Of a stretch of DNA of 64,000 nucleotides, positions 1 to 12,462 are shown in pieces (positions within the stretch are counted from its first letter, which is position 1; each line of letters begins with the position of its first letter). The DNA comes from Endocalyx cinctus (Eukaryota > Ascomycota > Sordariomycetes > Amphisphaeriales > Apiosporaceae). Below the pieces are notes generated by a model. That model worked only from the letters and a program-made list of their open reading frames with translations. It was not told the origin of the DNA and did no database searches. The stretch spans positions 62,001 through 126,000 of the forward strand of contig BCKC01000014.1 in the NCBI GenBank assembly GCA_001600455.1. The letters are read 5' to 3'. Both the position numbers and the translations under genes were made by a program.

Positions 1-3000
1 ATCAGCAGAGCCCCAATACTGACTAATAAGGACGAAAGTCGTTTCGATGAGCACTTCAACGTCTTCTGACTCGAGATTAATCAGCATAGCAGCCCAGCAC
101 GAGAAAGCAGCAGAGCGAAGCTCATCGTTAGACATAGCTGCCAAGACGCAAGCCGAAATCTATATCATAAGTCAGCTAAAATGGCAATGACAGTGCATTG
201 AAAAAGAGGGTTTCGATAAAAAAAAAGAAAGAAAGAATAAACTCACCTGCGGACGAGCAGTACGGATATAATGTCTTCCTGCTTTGATTAATTCTTCCAT
301 AGACTTAATAGACCGTTTTTGATCTTGTAAAGTGAATTGTTGGTCAGTGGACTCATCAAATACTTCTCCTAAGTACGTCATCAAAGCCAAAGCAAATCGT
401 TGTAGGAAAACACCTGTTGCGGAGGCAGGCTTCAGCTTTCCTTCTCCATTCGCTGCAGAAAACATCACTGCCATCTGAGCTAAGGCATTCCGAATCTATA
501 ATTCTGTTAATACTGTACTTAACAAAAAAAAAGTTAATATGTATTTCTTTTACTTACTTGAGGTTTGCGTGACACATCTGCATCAGCGGCTGCCTTCAGG
601 AGCTCAAGAGCAGTCAGGGCCGGTTCCAAGCGTATGAGGTCGATCAGATTGAAGTCATCGAAGTGGGGAGATACATGTCTAAGTATAGACATCGCATATT
701 GTTGAATATCCTGAGTTTCCTGTATCAATAGTCGAGCCAATATGCGACCTAAATTGTTCTTGTCTAGGCAAGGTTCCCAAGGCTGCTGTTCATTGCGAGC
801 ATCAGCAAACTTCTGAATTATTTCCTTTTTCTTGCCAAGTACGAGATATGGCAGAGCATCTTCTTGAATATGCAGCAGTAGTTCGTTAACGTTCATGCTC
901 AACAACTCCGCCAGCTTTTGTATCAATTGAGGTCGGGTTAGGATGTCCTTGACCACAGAGAAGGCAAGATATCTCCAAAACGGGGCAAAGAGGCTTCGAA
1001 GAGGTGTGCGGCGAAATTCGGCGAGTTGAACGATCTACGGATAGTTAGGTTTCTGAAATGGTAAGAGACTTTAGATGTATGAAGCTGAAGGGCTTACCTC
1101 GGCAGCCGCCATATACGTTGCTATAACATTATCGTGTCCTAAGTATTCAACTAGTTGCCCAAGCACAAGATTCAATTGATCATCTGGAACAACCCTGGGG
1201 CTATATTAGCGACGTGCCGGTATATTGCCAGTATCAGTAGACATACCGTGCTACTTGTCCCCAAGTCATGATGACAGTCTCGATGAGATGAGCTTGGTTT
1301 TGTTCAGAGGCGGATCGAAGCAGCGTAAGTACATGTCCTCTATTCTTCCGAACCGCGTTAGAGACGCTGCCTATATGATCAGAATCAACCAGGAAAGCAG
1401 ATATGGTTCTCCTAGAATACTGTTAGCTACATGATGCGAGACTTTCTGAGAGTCAGGTACTCACGAAGCAGTAATCCGGAGCTCCCTAATAGAACTTGAA
1501 AGCGATTTCAGGCACCACTGAGCGGCGGCCGATTTCTCTATATCAAGAAATTCGGTATTACTGCAATGCCTTACAATCCTTCTAAGAGATAACATCGCAC
1601 TAATTCGCGGTCGACGTGACTCTTGAAAATCTGAGAGCTGTAGCAAAAAAGAAAAAATTACCAAGACAAATTTCTTAGCTGTACTATCGAAGCATAGCGG
1701 GGCCGCAATATCGTGTCTAAAATTCTGGCAGAAATTACAATCAAGATCTGAAAGTCTGCCTTCATCATCGCTGCTCATAGTCAGCGTATCATCAGCTGAG
1801 CAACAAACACGACCAAGGAGTTGAATAATACGGCACTGTTTGGCTTCAGAAAGTTCGGAGAAACGGGCCCTATAAAGATTAGAAAACGTCATTATGTTAG
1901 TAGCTAAAAGAGCAAGGTGTCTTACTGGAAAACTTTCTCAAATCCAGATAGAGAATCTTGTGATTCTTCGCCTAATGTTTGCCATAGTTGATGGACGACT
2001 TTTGGTAACGTCTGCGATTCGTCAACTTTCCTACGCTTCGAATGTCTCTCGGTGTTACTCGTGTCGCCTGAGCCGGTTCTCAAAGCTTGGACCTGACGAC
2101 GCAACTCTTCGCTAGAGAATTTGGCAGGTTGCAGTGGGCCTTCCAAAGACCGAGGAATAGATCCAGAAACCACTCTTCGGAGAAGCTCCGAGCACCGCTA
2201 CTTCACATAAGTATGTAGATACTCAAGGTCAGGGGGGTAACTTACCCATAGATCGCTTTCCATATCGTTATCGACCGGTAGAGCCTTTAGCAACGGGGTA
2301 AGTAGGGAAGATACAAGACAGGTGATGGGCTTGAACTTGATGCAACCCTCCGCAATCTTGGAAAGTGATAAGCATAGTAGATCATCGTCTAATACTCCAT
2401 TGAAACTAGCTATCGTAGAAGTAGCTCGTGCCGATATTTCTCTAGAAACCAATATGGTCAATATCGTGTACGTTTTGGAATATATCAAAGACCCAGAGTC
2501 ATTCGGATCTCGGTATATCGTAAGAATCTGCAGTATAGATCGAACAAATTGCGGCAAGCAGTTTTGCATTTTATACTGCCACTGATTTTGTATGTCATGC
2601 AATGACAGATAGCCATCGAGAAGCCACGGTACTTGGGGTTGAAAATCTGAGATCATATCGATTCCGGGTCGCAGAGATATTACAGCAGTCGATACAAGAG
2701 ATAAGACGCAGCAAACATGATGGAATGCTTGAGATGATGACGGCAAGGTATATACGCATTGCTGCATGAGCGGGAGGGCATCGTGTTCGCTTGTGTGGGA
2801 CTGCAAAAAAGACTCTCGCGGCAACTGCAGACGGAATGCTGCGTCTTTACCTGCAGAGGTTATACTCGAACCCCGTAAGTAGTCGTTGATATCTTCAAGT
2901 CTAGTCAGCTATAATGTTTCATAAAAAACGACTGGGGGTAGTCGGGATAGATAGCGACGCACCACAGAAGACCAAGCGAAGATATTCGAAGATTTGAGGT

Positions 3001-3578
3001 GTTAATGACCATAGACGACCATCTCGACAAGTGGTTAAAAATAAGTCACGAAAGAATTCCTCAATGACATGATTCAGTTCGGGGAAATTTTGATCGCCTA
3101 GCATCTTCAGTACCTTCGGTAGAATCCATATCCAGAGAGGTTCGCCACCACGAAAGATGTAATCGCCCGGTTTGCTCGTCGCATGTAGAACCTCGGGTGT
3201 TTCATTGATTGTGATCTTGAAGAAGCTAACTGCTTTCAATGCATCGGCACGTAGCTGTTCCCTATCTGCAGAAGGATGATCCCATTGAAGACCCTCAAGA
3301 GCAACTCGAGCATAAACGTATATTAGCATGTGATTATGGTCAATCCGGGGTTGAGGAGAGTCAAGAATTTCAGGGTGATCCTTAATATTCTGAATGATAC
3401 TGAAGAATTTCTTTAATTCGGCAGTTTCATCGGGCTTTGAAGATCTTGTAGAAGTCGAAATATTCTCCACCAGCTGGGCTGCCAGGGTTGATGGTGGGGG
3501 TCCATCGTTTTCTACGTTGACATTTGTGAAGGGATCATGAGTATCATAAGATACTCTACCATGAGATGTAGGAGCCAT
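1..3578 (-). CDS. mec1: Mec1/ATR-family checkpoint kinase (UvsB), N-terminal half, partial
   Basis: PI3K-like kinase that senses RPA-coated single-stranded DNA and starts the DNA-damage and replication checkpoint in the nucleus. Only the N-terminal helical-repeat half lies in the window; the FAT, kinase and FATC regions lie beyond the left edge. Nine exons join in one frame for about 1029 codons: 3578-2963, 2892-2246, 2197-1926, 1869-1465, 1411-1247, 1194-1098, 1034-558, 495-247, 159-1. Exon 7 carries a UME-like segment (VVKDILTRPQLIQKLAELL onward) typical of ATR/Mec1 proteins, followed by helical repeats. Introns are 48-87 bp with GTAAGT, GTGAGT or GTATGT donors. The first intron appears to use an AAG acceptor after a CTGAC branch site, and the exon 6 start could instead be 1200. 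ATG 3578 opens the first long exon. Family identity is confident; individual small exons less so. Confidence 0.85.
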
Positions 3579-4040
3579 ATTCTTCTATTCGCATTCTAAA
3601 AAGCTCTTAAATTATGATTATAGAAGCAAGAAAAATAGCGGTAGATATCAGACGATATTGTACGATGTTTACTTTGTTCAGCCAAAATAGTGAGACGCGT
3701 TACCTGGGCATTTGACGTGAAACTTGGAGAAATGTCTGTCGCGACATCACGTGCTACACAAAATGTACTTAACGTTTAAAATATGGAGATTGTGTAAGGT
3801 TACGTAATATATGTTATTCATCTAAGCGATAGTTTAAGCTTTACTTGTAAGAAGATGGCATGTTAATGACGTGAGCTTTGGAACCTCTTTTTTTTTTTCT
3901 TGGTCTAACTGGAGCTTCGAAAAAAAGAGGAAAGAAAAAGAAAACAAGGAGATGAAACAATTGATTGACTTCACCAATTAACATTCTGTATTGAATTGTA
4001 ATATATATCCCTATTTTAATACGTTGATATTCCAATCACA
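3579..4040. promoter_or_regulatory. Shared divergent promoter of mec1 and cox16
   Basis: The 462 bp between the two start codons must hold both promoters. An ACGCGT (MluI cell-cycle box, the MBF site of yeasts) lies at 3695-3700, about 117 bp upstream of the mec1 ATG, and a palindromic CACGTG lies at 3748-3753. A T-rich/A-rich stretch lies just upstream of cox16. Function of these sites is inferred from motif identity only. Confidence 0.45.
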
Positions 4041-4487
4041 ATGGCTGTTTTTCCATCTAAGAAATACAGATCTGCTGCTGATGCAGGTACCTTTGCAGCG
4101 AAGTATCGTGCTGGGATGGCAAAACATCCATTCTTAATGTTCGGACTTCCTTTTATAACTGTTATTGTCGCTGGTTCCTTTATTCTTACTCCTGCCACTG
4201 CTGTCCGCTACGAAAAGCATGATCGTCGAGTCCGACAAATGACCCGAGAGGAAGAGTTGGGAATTGGCAAGGGAGGACGGAAGGTTGACATGAGGGAAGA
4301 ATACTACGTAAGTAATCCTCAAGATATGATTATTTCCTTCTCTTTAAATTATGTATATATCCCTCATGATCCACTGCAAAGCTAAACTGTATACTTTCCT
4401 TCACAGAGACTGGCTGCCAAAGACCTGGATGACTGGGAGCAGAAGCGCGTTAAGAGGCTTCCCGGAGAGAATGACGGCGTCCTATAA
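4041..4487 (+). CDS. cox16: Cytochrome c oxidase assembly protein Cox16
   Basis: Small mitochondrial inner-membrane protein needed for assembly of respiratory complex IV. Two exons, 4041-4307 and 4407-4487, join in frame to 115 aa; the 99-bp intron has a GTAAGT donor and TTCACAG acceptor. A single hydrophobic segment around residues 35-55 is followed by the family motif ATAVRYEKHD, and then by a charged C-terminal part with EEYYRLAAKDLDDWEQKR, which is restored only after splicing. Length fits the family (about 110-140 aa). It is divergent from the checkpoint kinase gene. I see no truncation or frameshift. Confidence 0.93.
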
Positions 4488-4801
4488 CGAACGATCCTTA
4501 CCTGATAGCAAGGCGCGGTTACGAGAATACAAAAAATCCGGGGCCTATCAAAAGTCGACAGAACATGAATAATAGCACTCCACTTCTTACTTGACGGCGG
4601 CCTGTCACCCAATGGCAGATAGGTGTTTCGAGCCCAAAACTTGACGACGAAACCGACTTCGCAATTATGCCCCACCTCTCCATCTATAAGAGACCCAGTA
4701 TCCATCAGCTTGTTTAAACAGAGTTCACCTAAAATCTTCACCTTATTGGCAGTAATTTTCATCCTCTCTGCACAAAATACCGGACTGGGCCGAGCCAGAA
4801 T

Positions 4802-5270
4802 CTAGGAACGAAGTCTCGACCACCTATCATTGTGAGTTTACAACAGGTGGATATTTGAAGAAAAATAGGAGTTATTTCATGTTTTATTCTCCGATGTTAC
4901 TCACCGCTCGTAAATCATAAGGCGCATCGTGTCTCGCGATAACTTCACCGGCGCAATCTCAGGCTCGTGACGGAGATGGAGTCGATAATCAATGCTTAAG
5001 GTGCGGGGTTAGGCAGTTTTTCTTTCCCCCTGATCTTTGCAGGCAGCTTGAAATTAATCAGCCATCTGGATATCTGTCTGCCCCGAGTTTGAAATTCCGT
5101 CCCGAAACGGTTCGTTCCTGGTTTTATGTAACTACTCCTAGGCACATAGCCACCAGGGACAAATTTGCCATCCAGACTCCATTGACTGTATAGTACGTCA
5201 GCTATATGGGTAGCGCGGGGATATCGGTTAAGAAAACTTAGTACAGTATTATATGTGAATATTGACCGCC
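4802..5270 (-). pseudogene. Possible orphan or decayed gene, minus strand
   Basis: Not recognised. Reading the minus strand from about 5270 to 5007 gives roughly 85-100 open codons without a clear ATG (contains FVPGGYVPRSSYIKPGTNRF). The coding signal then continues in another frame to 4905 (contains RHEPEIAPVKLSRDTMRLMI), stops at a GTGAGT donor, and after an 81-bp putative intron (4904-4824) ends with RRWSRLRS and a TAG at 4804-4802. Codons near the donor end mostly in G or C, unlike the AT-rich surroundings. The frame change near 5007 could be an unrecognised intron (a CTAAC followed by an AAG precedes it) or a real frameshift. Chance open frames of this size do occur, so this is only a candidate. 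Confidence 0.28.
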
Positions 5271-5279
5271 CTTTTTGTC

Positions 5280-8200
5280 AGTCGTTTCGGCAATTGTGTA
5301 GGACGGTATAATCGCACGGGCACTCCTTGCTTACAATGGATTTATAATGCATATCCTCACAAAAGAAGTTCAGCCAACAGAGTCAAAATCAGTCGTAACA
5401 CGCTGCAAGGTCATGAATTTCGAGCTAGATATAAATCCTGACTTAAGATAAATGTGTTCAATGCTACAGAATTATATGTAACGGCTTTGATTCCGTTACC
5501 TAGGTTCTTATTTAAGGTCATGGTAGAAAATAAGGATGCTTAAGTGCTCAATACATACACAGATTCAAAAACCTAAAAAGCGTTGGCAAAGACTGACTCG
5601 TATCGTCTGCCTCGGTAACGGCGACAGCCCATGTCCCCACAAGACCAACTTCCCAGCGAAGGTGCGAGACTGTGGTTATGAAGAGATAGTAGCTTACTGG
5701 ATAACATTAGCAGCCACTCTGAGGACTAGTTTCTTACAATAGCACCGGTTTCCATCCTCTACAGCTTTTAGTGCTCTCGATCAGGCGAGAAACGACGCAG
5801 CTAGATTATACTTTCAGCGGTGTGTTGGAAATAAGGAGATATACTGATGCCAAGAGGTTCGGAATACCGAGAGCACAAAAAAACGTGGCTCTCTGGAATT
5901 ATTATTCCTAAGCTTGCTCCTGCTTCGTAATCCTTAGACTCAGGGTTACCATTTAAACATTTTAATACTCGGCAACGGCGAGCAATTGAGTTTTAACCTT
6001 GGGTCGCCGATAAACTTTGATCTCCGCCGTTGTGCGTTCCTCTCTGCCTTACTTACTACAAGATGTTGTCTTGGCAGGAAGATTCAGTCAGAAGAATTAC
6101 AATTTTCGGATTATTCCCATTTGTTTACTTTATTATACTCGCTCTGCGAATGGTGCTGCTTATTCGGGTGGTTTATGTAGTGTGTATGGTGTTCAAGGTG
6201 AAACATAGTTACAGTAATTCGGAGATAGTAATAATCAATGGCGAATGTGACATATGATGGCTGTGACAGCTTTTTCCAAGGTTCCTCCCTTGACATCAAA
6301 CAGATTAAAATCAAATGTGACATCAGGACGGGTATTTTAAAGCTTTTGAATTAATTTCTAAATTTTATTTTTGTGCGTAGCCGATGTCGCTGTCATCGTT
6401 TTGATTGATTGACTGGTCAGCCTCGAGGTCCAAGATCAAGGAGGATATCGTCGCAAGCAGGTTTTTTGCTTCTTTTTTGCTACTTTTAATGGCTGTGTTA
6501 CACCAAGAATTTCATGCAGCGGGAAGGGAACAAGAATATTACGCAATGTCAGACAAGACAGCCCAGCCCAATTCCCCAACCCACAAATGCGGAGTGCATT
6601 TGTCCACTACGAAAGAATCACGTTTTCTTACTTTCTTTTTTCTTCCGTCCCTTTTACTAATTATCTCTAAACATAACCAAAAGACAACTCAGCTCGGCAT
6701 TGCCTTTTGTTTTTCTTTACTACTGTTCCAGGTCTGGAAATAGGGAATAAAAAACGATTAAATATTTCCATAAAAATAACTCTCGATTACCCCAGCTGGG
6801 GCTGGAAGCTGGAGAGCTGAACTTGGCAACTTGGCGACTTGGATCTGTTTCATTTTTTTGTCCTTTGCATGAGTTCATGCCCTGTAGTGGAGATCGCAGT
6901 TTATCACTGCTCATTGCTCACTGATAGACAATACCAATACAATACAATACAATACAATATTCTCCCAGTCTATCGGCCTGTCTATCAAAACTTTATTGAT
7001 GACGACGATTTCCTATTTGGTGTGGACCTGGATCTGCGTGATCGCCCCAGGCTTGTGGGATCATAGCCAGGGGTTGAAATGTTATTATTTTTATTTTAAC
7101 TCAATCAACTCACACACTATAGATTTACTTTACATCAATCATTTTTGGCTCTCTCGATCTGCCGGCAATCAAGGTACGATCTGAAGGTAGATAATTAATT
7201 TATTTTACTCCTTTCTAAATACTAGAGTGAAAGCATTATTTAGAATAAGAACAAAAAACGTGGGCGTCTAAATCGAGATAACGATTGAGGCTAGACCAAC
7301 TCTGAACCGGGAATAAATGACGGTTCGTGGAGCGGTCGTTGATCCAATCCCGTTGAGAGGAGGGCATACCATTGAAAAGGCCAAGAAGCGTCGTCAAGGA
7401 AATCGTTCAAGTCTAAATCGCAGCTAAAAAATCTTGAAATGTGAAGTTTTATCCCACACCTCCTCGGGTTCGGAGCATATGTTGCCTGCTTTCTGACTGT
7501 CAGCCTGCTCTATGCGACTCCTGAAAGCTGAATGCCTACAGATACACACCACACACCACACCGACACCGATACTTACCACACAGACGTAAACCAGGCACA
7601 GGTACCACCGAAACTAAAATCATTAGCGTAGATCTATCTTATACACTATTACTCACATTCCATTAAGATGACTTTAAGATCCTGAGACATTTGGTCAGCT
7701 TAATTGATATTCTTCGATTTATACGAAAAAAAAGAATTAGTATATGTCATTGTCTTTATGCCATCTCGATGATATTTTATTTCCTTATGACCCATTATTT
7801 CTTTAGTCCTTTTGGTAACAAGAAAAAGAAAAAGAAAGAAAAAAAATAAAAGGGTTCGTAACTTGTGTGACCCCTGGACTAAGGGTCTAATGGGATCGAG
7901 TACCCAGCAGATGCATCGATCGTGAATGGATTTGAGTCTACATAGTACCTGTTTAACTATCACGAGGGGGTAAAGAGGCGGCGGTGTAATGCGGAATAGG
8001 TAATAGTCTTTTCTCCGACGTGTCCACCCACACCAGCAAATCATACGCATCCCACCAACATTTAGTTGGACACCCACTTTGGCATACATCACGCATCATA
8101 CATTTCCGCCTTCGCGCGGCTCTCTTCATGTGCATCACAAGCGTAAAACTCAAAAATTTGAAAACCTGCAAGGCACCGAGCGGACCAATTTTTCTTTTCT

Positions 8201-8777
8201 TTCCTTATTGCCAGACTGGGGTTTTCAGGAACCGATCTGATGGATTTGAAATCGTTTTTTAGTACTTTGCATGAAGATATTAATATTCAGCCCGTCCCCC
8301 CCCTCCATCCCACTACTTTTTTATTTTATTTTCTGCATCACACCCTTACCATCTAAGACCTTGTCGTCTACATTCAACAAGCATCTCGGGGAGTTCTTCC
8401 AGAAGATAGAAAGCAATATTGCATTTCTGTCACTTTTTTCAGCTATCCCTCGCTTCGATCGGATCCCATTTCTCGGGTCCCAGCTAGCACGAAGGGTATT
8501 GTTATATAGTATAACAAGCCACACCATCCACCCCTCCAACTCAATACAACCCACCATTCTGATATTACCCCATCTGACCCGGACAGCCCATATTCCATTC
8601 ACCGATCTGACAATCTTACATATAGAGTCAGATAAATCTATTTTTCTCTACATCGCCTTATATATTTAAACCCTCAACTCAACTCAACTTTATTTTCCTT
8701 TGCAACCTGCAGAGGAATTTTAAAACTCTAAATTTACTCTACTACTTTATATACAAATATCAAATAACTTCTTCAAG
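5280..8777. other. Long gene-poor interval with a microsatellite
   Basis: No gene could be supported. Short open frames occur on both strands, but none has splice signals, domain content or coding-like codon use that I can defend. A GC-richer patch at about 5575-5760 could be a gene relic. An AATAC microsatellite lies at 6927-6958 and CA-rich simple sequence at 7548-7575. The last several hundred bases are CT- and AT-rich and are probably promoter and 5' leader of the downstream 244-aa gene. Confidence 0.5.
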
Positions 8778-9512
8778 ATGAGGTCAAGGAACAACTCCTC
8801 TTCCATCTTCCACAAGAAGTCGATCGCCGGCCTCAAGATCAGCGCCCCGGTAGAAGCCGCGGCGGGCATGCTGCGAGGACGAGCCATGAGCGTCTCGAGC
8901 GACGCCTCGGACTGCTCGACGTCGTCGGTCGTCAGCACGAGCACCAGGCCGGCCAACTACCACCCGCTGTCGCTGCACCCGCCCCTCAGCCTCAACACCT
9001 CTCCCAAGGTCCTCGCCGTCGACGAGGACATCCCGGAGGAGCAGAGGTTCGACCTCGCCCGGTACCGCGAGGACGAGGAGAGGGAGGAGCGCTTCTTCGG
9101 CGCCGGGTCGCGGTCGAGGCACCAGCCGGGCCTCCTGGACGCGACCGAGTACTCCCCCGTCAAGGGTCGCAACTGCTTCTTCGAGAGGCCTTACTCCACC
9201 TCGACCGCGCGCGCCGAGGCCGAGAGGCCCTACGTCTACGACTCGGACGCGCAGTGGCCCCTCAAGGACTGGCAGGCCGTGCCTCCTGGTTTAGTCCCGT
9301 CGTCCGCGAGCACTTCGGCCGCCTCTTCCGAGCCCTCGTCCCCCGTTCATCCCACGTACCTCCAGCACCGGAGACGGAACACGGACTGGATGAACGAGAG
9401 GGACGTCTTCGTTAAGAGGGGCGCCTGGAAGCGGAAGGGTATCGTGTTCGACCTCGATGAGGCGGCCGAGGAGGATTGCCACTTCCGACACTTCGAACTT
9501 CCCGAATTGTAA
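8778..9512 (+). CDS. Fungal-specific hypothetical protein, 244 aa
   Basis: Intronless and not assigned to a characterised family. The protein is Ser/Thr/Arg-rich and probably largely disordered. It has a basic N-terminus, a serine cluster around residues 38-58, a charged Arg/Glu stretch around residues 90-115, and a more ordered C-terminus with a TDWMNERDVFVKRGAWKRKG core followed by an acidic end. The coding strand is much more GC-rich than both flanks, with strongly G/C-ending codons, which supports a real gene although its antisense strand also carries open frames. ATG 8778 (CTTCAAG ATG) is the first in frame. An A22 tract at 9519-9540 follows the stop codon closely. No signal peptide or membrane segment is visible. 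Confidence 0.75.
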   Translation: MRSRNNSSSIFHKKSIAGLKISAPVEAAAGMLRGRAMSVSSDASDCSTSSVVSTSTRPANYHPLSLHPPLSLNTSPKVLAVDEDIPEEQRFDLARYREDEEREERFFGAGSRSRHQPGLLDATEYSPVKGRNCFFERPYSTSTARAEAERPYVYDSDAQWPLKDWQAVPPGLVPSSASTSAASSEPSSPVHPTYLQHRRRNTDWMNERDVFVKRGAWKRKGIVFDLDEAAEEDCHFRHFELPEL

Positions 9513-10686
9513 AGACTTAAAAAAAAAAAAAAAAAAAAAACTTCAAACATCGCTGGATAATTATCCAACACCTACAACAGAATGTACCAACAGAATTAGG
9601 CATGATCTACGAATATCACGACCATGACGCTTCCACATACACACTTTTTCCTTTTTATCTTTATCTACATTTCTATATCTTACGACAGTCTAGACATCAG
9701 GCATGCAAGCTGTCCTCACTCACACTTTCAACTTATCTCCTATCGTCATGTATCGCATTTTGTAATTTCCATTTTCTGGACAAAAAGGAATCTATTAGGG
9801 TTTAGGGTTTTGGTTTATATCCTTTGCATTTTGTCTACGTATGGTGTTCTCTTTTTTGGATTTGGTGTTTATATTTCACATTTTAGGACCGGAAACCTAA
9901 CGAGGAATCTATTTTCTTATGTTACTAGGCACTGGACATGATACCAATTTGATTTCTATTTGCAATTTTTCCTTTTCATCTACAATGATGCTTAGATAGC
10001 TCAAGAACAATATCAAAAAAACAATTAAAGCTAAACCACCTGTCCCATATTATCTTCCGCGTGACGTATAATTCCTCCTCATCGGGGAATTCTTGTGAGA
10101 TCCCTCTTGTCAAACTTATGAAAATCCCCAGCCTTCTCGAACTTTTTTTTTTTCACTTTTCTTTCCTTTTTGTCTCGTCTTTCTCTGTCTCTCGGAATGA
10201 AGAGTTTCAGCGCGATCTTCGCATCGCACAGGCTAATTACGAGACATCCCATATGATGATCGTCTCTCTTGAGATTACTTTACCTACCACACGGAAGAGG
10301 GCACGTTACGATGACGTATCCACGTTGCGTCAGTGAGTGACACGAAACAAAATCATAAAGTAGAGAGCTAGGGGCGTGAGAATAAGAAGTTTTGATTACT
10401 CCAACGAAGTCTCTTTTTTTCTTCTTTCCAATCAAATATCGCTCGTTATCGCGGGGTCGAAGGATCAACATTCTCGAAACAGAAAAGAAATGAAAGAAAA
10501 AAAACGCCCGCTACATCATTTACTCGTTACAGATCTCGATAAATCGATACTGATCAACCATCCGAAACGTCACTATCATTAAATTAATTACTCTTGTTCT
10601 TTTTCGAGAACAAAAACAACAAAGAGTTACAATATCGCGCCAAGACAGCGAGGAATGAAGCGATTCAAAAAGAAACATCACAAAAA
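9513..10686. other. Intergenic region with A tract and telomere-like motif
   Basis: AT-rich sequence between the 3' end of the 244-aa gene and the 3' end of the FAD oxidoreductase gene (convergent). It contains A22 at 9519-9540 and two adjacent telomere-type units (TTAGGG and TTTAGGG) at 9795-9807. No further gene is supported. Confidence 0.5.
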
Positions 10687-12060
10687 TTAAAATCTCAAAC
10701 CCCCGATCTCAGCGCTTAATTTCTTTCCTGACATCATCTCAGCCGCCACCTTACCGGTGCCCAAACTCAAATTGATACCCCAAGGACCGTGACCCGACAC
10801 GACGTAAACGCCACCCTCGGGCCCGGATCTCGTGGCTATCCCGACGCCGAGCCGATCGTCCGAAACCCTATCCACGAGCGGGAAATCCTTTCCGGATCGG
10901 ACGGGGCGAAAACACAACCCGCTCGACCATTTCATCTCTTCTTGTTCTTGTTCTACTTTTTCGTCGCGTCGTTCGCAGTACAAGGTTTTTCTCGCGTATT
11001 CTTTCAGCGCTTCTATCGCGCGCCCGTTGATCTTCTCGGGCGACGCCGAGGAGGTAGGTAAAGGAGGTAAAGGGAGGGACGCCGAGTTCAGCCCCGCCAG
11101 ATATATATCGCCGCCGACGCGGGAGAAGAACTCCGGAGCGAAGTGCGAGTCGCCGTCGAGGTCCGTTTCCGACCTTTCTTCCACGCTCGCGAAGACGGCG
11201 TGGCATCCGTCTTCCTCCTTGCTTAGGGGCGACCTCACCACCAAATGGTAGCCCGCCAAGCTCTCGATCGGCAGCGTCAAGTTGGACAGGGGAAACAGCT
11301 CGGCGAAGACGTTTGGCGACCAGGCGCCGGCGGCGACGACGATCCGCGGACACGGTATATCGGTTTCCGTGCTGTTTCGCTCGTCCGCTACGCGGATGCT
11401 GGAGAGCTCTCCCCGCACCATATCCGTGTGCACGGAGAGGGCTCGGGCCGGGTGGTGTAGGTGTACTCCGGCTGAGAGGCACTGCTCCAGAAGGAACTGG
11501 CATAATCTCCTAGGATCTCTGCATTACTGGGTTAGCATAGTTTCATTCTAGTCTTAGAAAAAAATTAGTTAGACAAACACCTGTGCAGTCGTACCCTTCG
11601 CACTGATCCTCTCAGTATCTCCGGGTCTTAACCAAGCCGGCACGACATCCCCACCTCCACGCGCATCATCGCCGCTAGCCGCATAAGCTCTGCTAGCACC
11701 TATCCTTAGCCACGAGTCGGCCCATTCTCTCTTCCTATCCTTCTCTTTTTCTTCGTCGACCTCACCTCCCTCTACGGGAGAAAATCGTAACGCGGTACTA
11801 AGGCTATAACCCCATCTCCTCCGCCCGTCGTTTTCCTCGGCCAGACGAGCGTGCTCGTCGAAACTCAGACGCGCGAGCGACGCGGCGGCGTCCGGGGACC
11901 AATCCTTCGCCAGGAACCCGGCGGCTTTGCCCGAGGCGGAGGCGAAGAGCTCCGGAGACGGATCTACGAGGTGGATGGTGGACCCTGGTTGATGCTGGGA
12001 TAGGTAGTAGGCGGTGGATACGCCTATTATACCGGCGCCAAGGATGACCGTTGTGGTCAT
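10687..12060 (-). CDS. FAD-dependent oxidoreductase (DAO fold, Tda3-like)
   Basis: Predicted flavoprotein of the D-amino-acid-oxidase fold. The N-terminus starts directly with an FAD-binding Rossmann motif (VILGAGIIGVSTAYYL, GxGxxG at residues 8-13), followed by an acidic strand end (HLVDPSPELFASASGKAAGF). The C-terminus has GVYVVSGHGPWGINLSLGTG, which closes the flavin site. Two exons, 12060-11579 and 11518-10687, give 437 aa. The 60-bp intron (GTTTGT donor, TGCAG acceptor) is the placement that both keeps the frame and restores the family segment GTTAQVDPRRLCQFLL. The ATG at 12060 is preferred over an upstream in-frame one because the Rossmann motif begins there. The overall pattern resembles yeast Tda3 and its fission yeast relative, reported to act in endosome-Golgi traffic; the substrate is unknown. 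It is divergent from the SDR gene across 402 bp. Confidence 0.85.
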
Positions 12061-12462
12061 TCTTTTTTGTCGGCTTGTTGTGTATACAGAAGATATTAAA
12101 TCACCGAAATGATATACCAAAAAAAATCGATATCTTCGACTCGAGGATCAACTTCATTAAATCTACGAATAATTGATACGTAGCAATTTTATTTAGCAGA
12201 AACCAAGTACCTCTTATTAGGTTTTGCACGGGAGATCCGTGCCTTTACTGCCCGGATCGCTATCTGCCCCTCTTAAGCTGCGTGATGGTGTCACCTTTGA
12301 CTTTCCGAGTGCCCCGCTGGGGGGTAAAAGCTCCGATAAGATAAGTATATTCGCACTACGCCGCCTTTATATGTTGCAAAATTTGACGTTCCACCACATT
12401 GAACTTCTCTACCAGATTCTCCTATATCAATCTTAACCATAATTGGCCGAGCAGAATTCGAA
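12061..12462. promoter_or_regulatory. Shared divergent promoter of the oxidoreductase pair
   Basis: 402 bp separate the start codons of the FAD oxidoreductase (-) and the short-chain dehydrogenase (+). No second gene fits. A GATAAG core lies at 12335-12340. Co-regulation of the two enzymes is a reasonable but untested inference. Confidence 0.4.

Noticed and set aside
1640..1675. Possible short intron inside mec1 exon 4 (GTAATT to GCTACAG)
   Set aside because: It would be under 30 bp, and the in-frame translation FVLVIFSFLLQLSDFQ fits the helical-repeat protein.
10868..11503. Arg-rich 211-codon frame on the minus strand
   Set aside because: Shifted frame of the FAD oxidoreductase exon; Arg-rich content is typical of an off-frame reading of GC-rich coding DNA.
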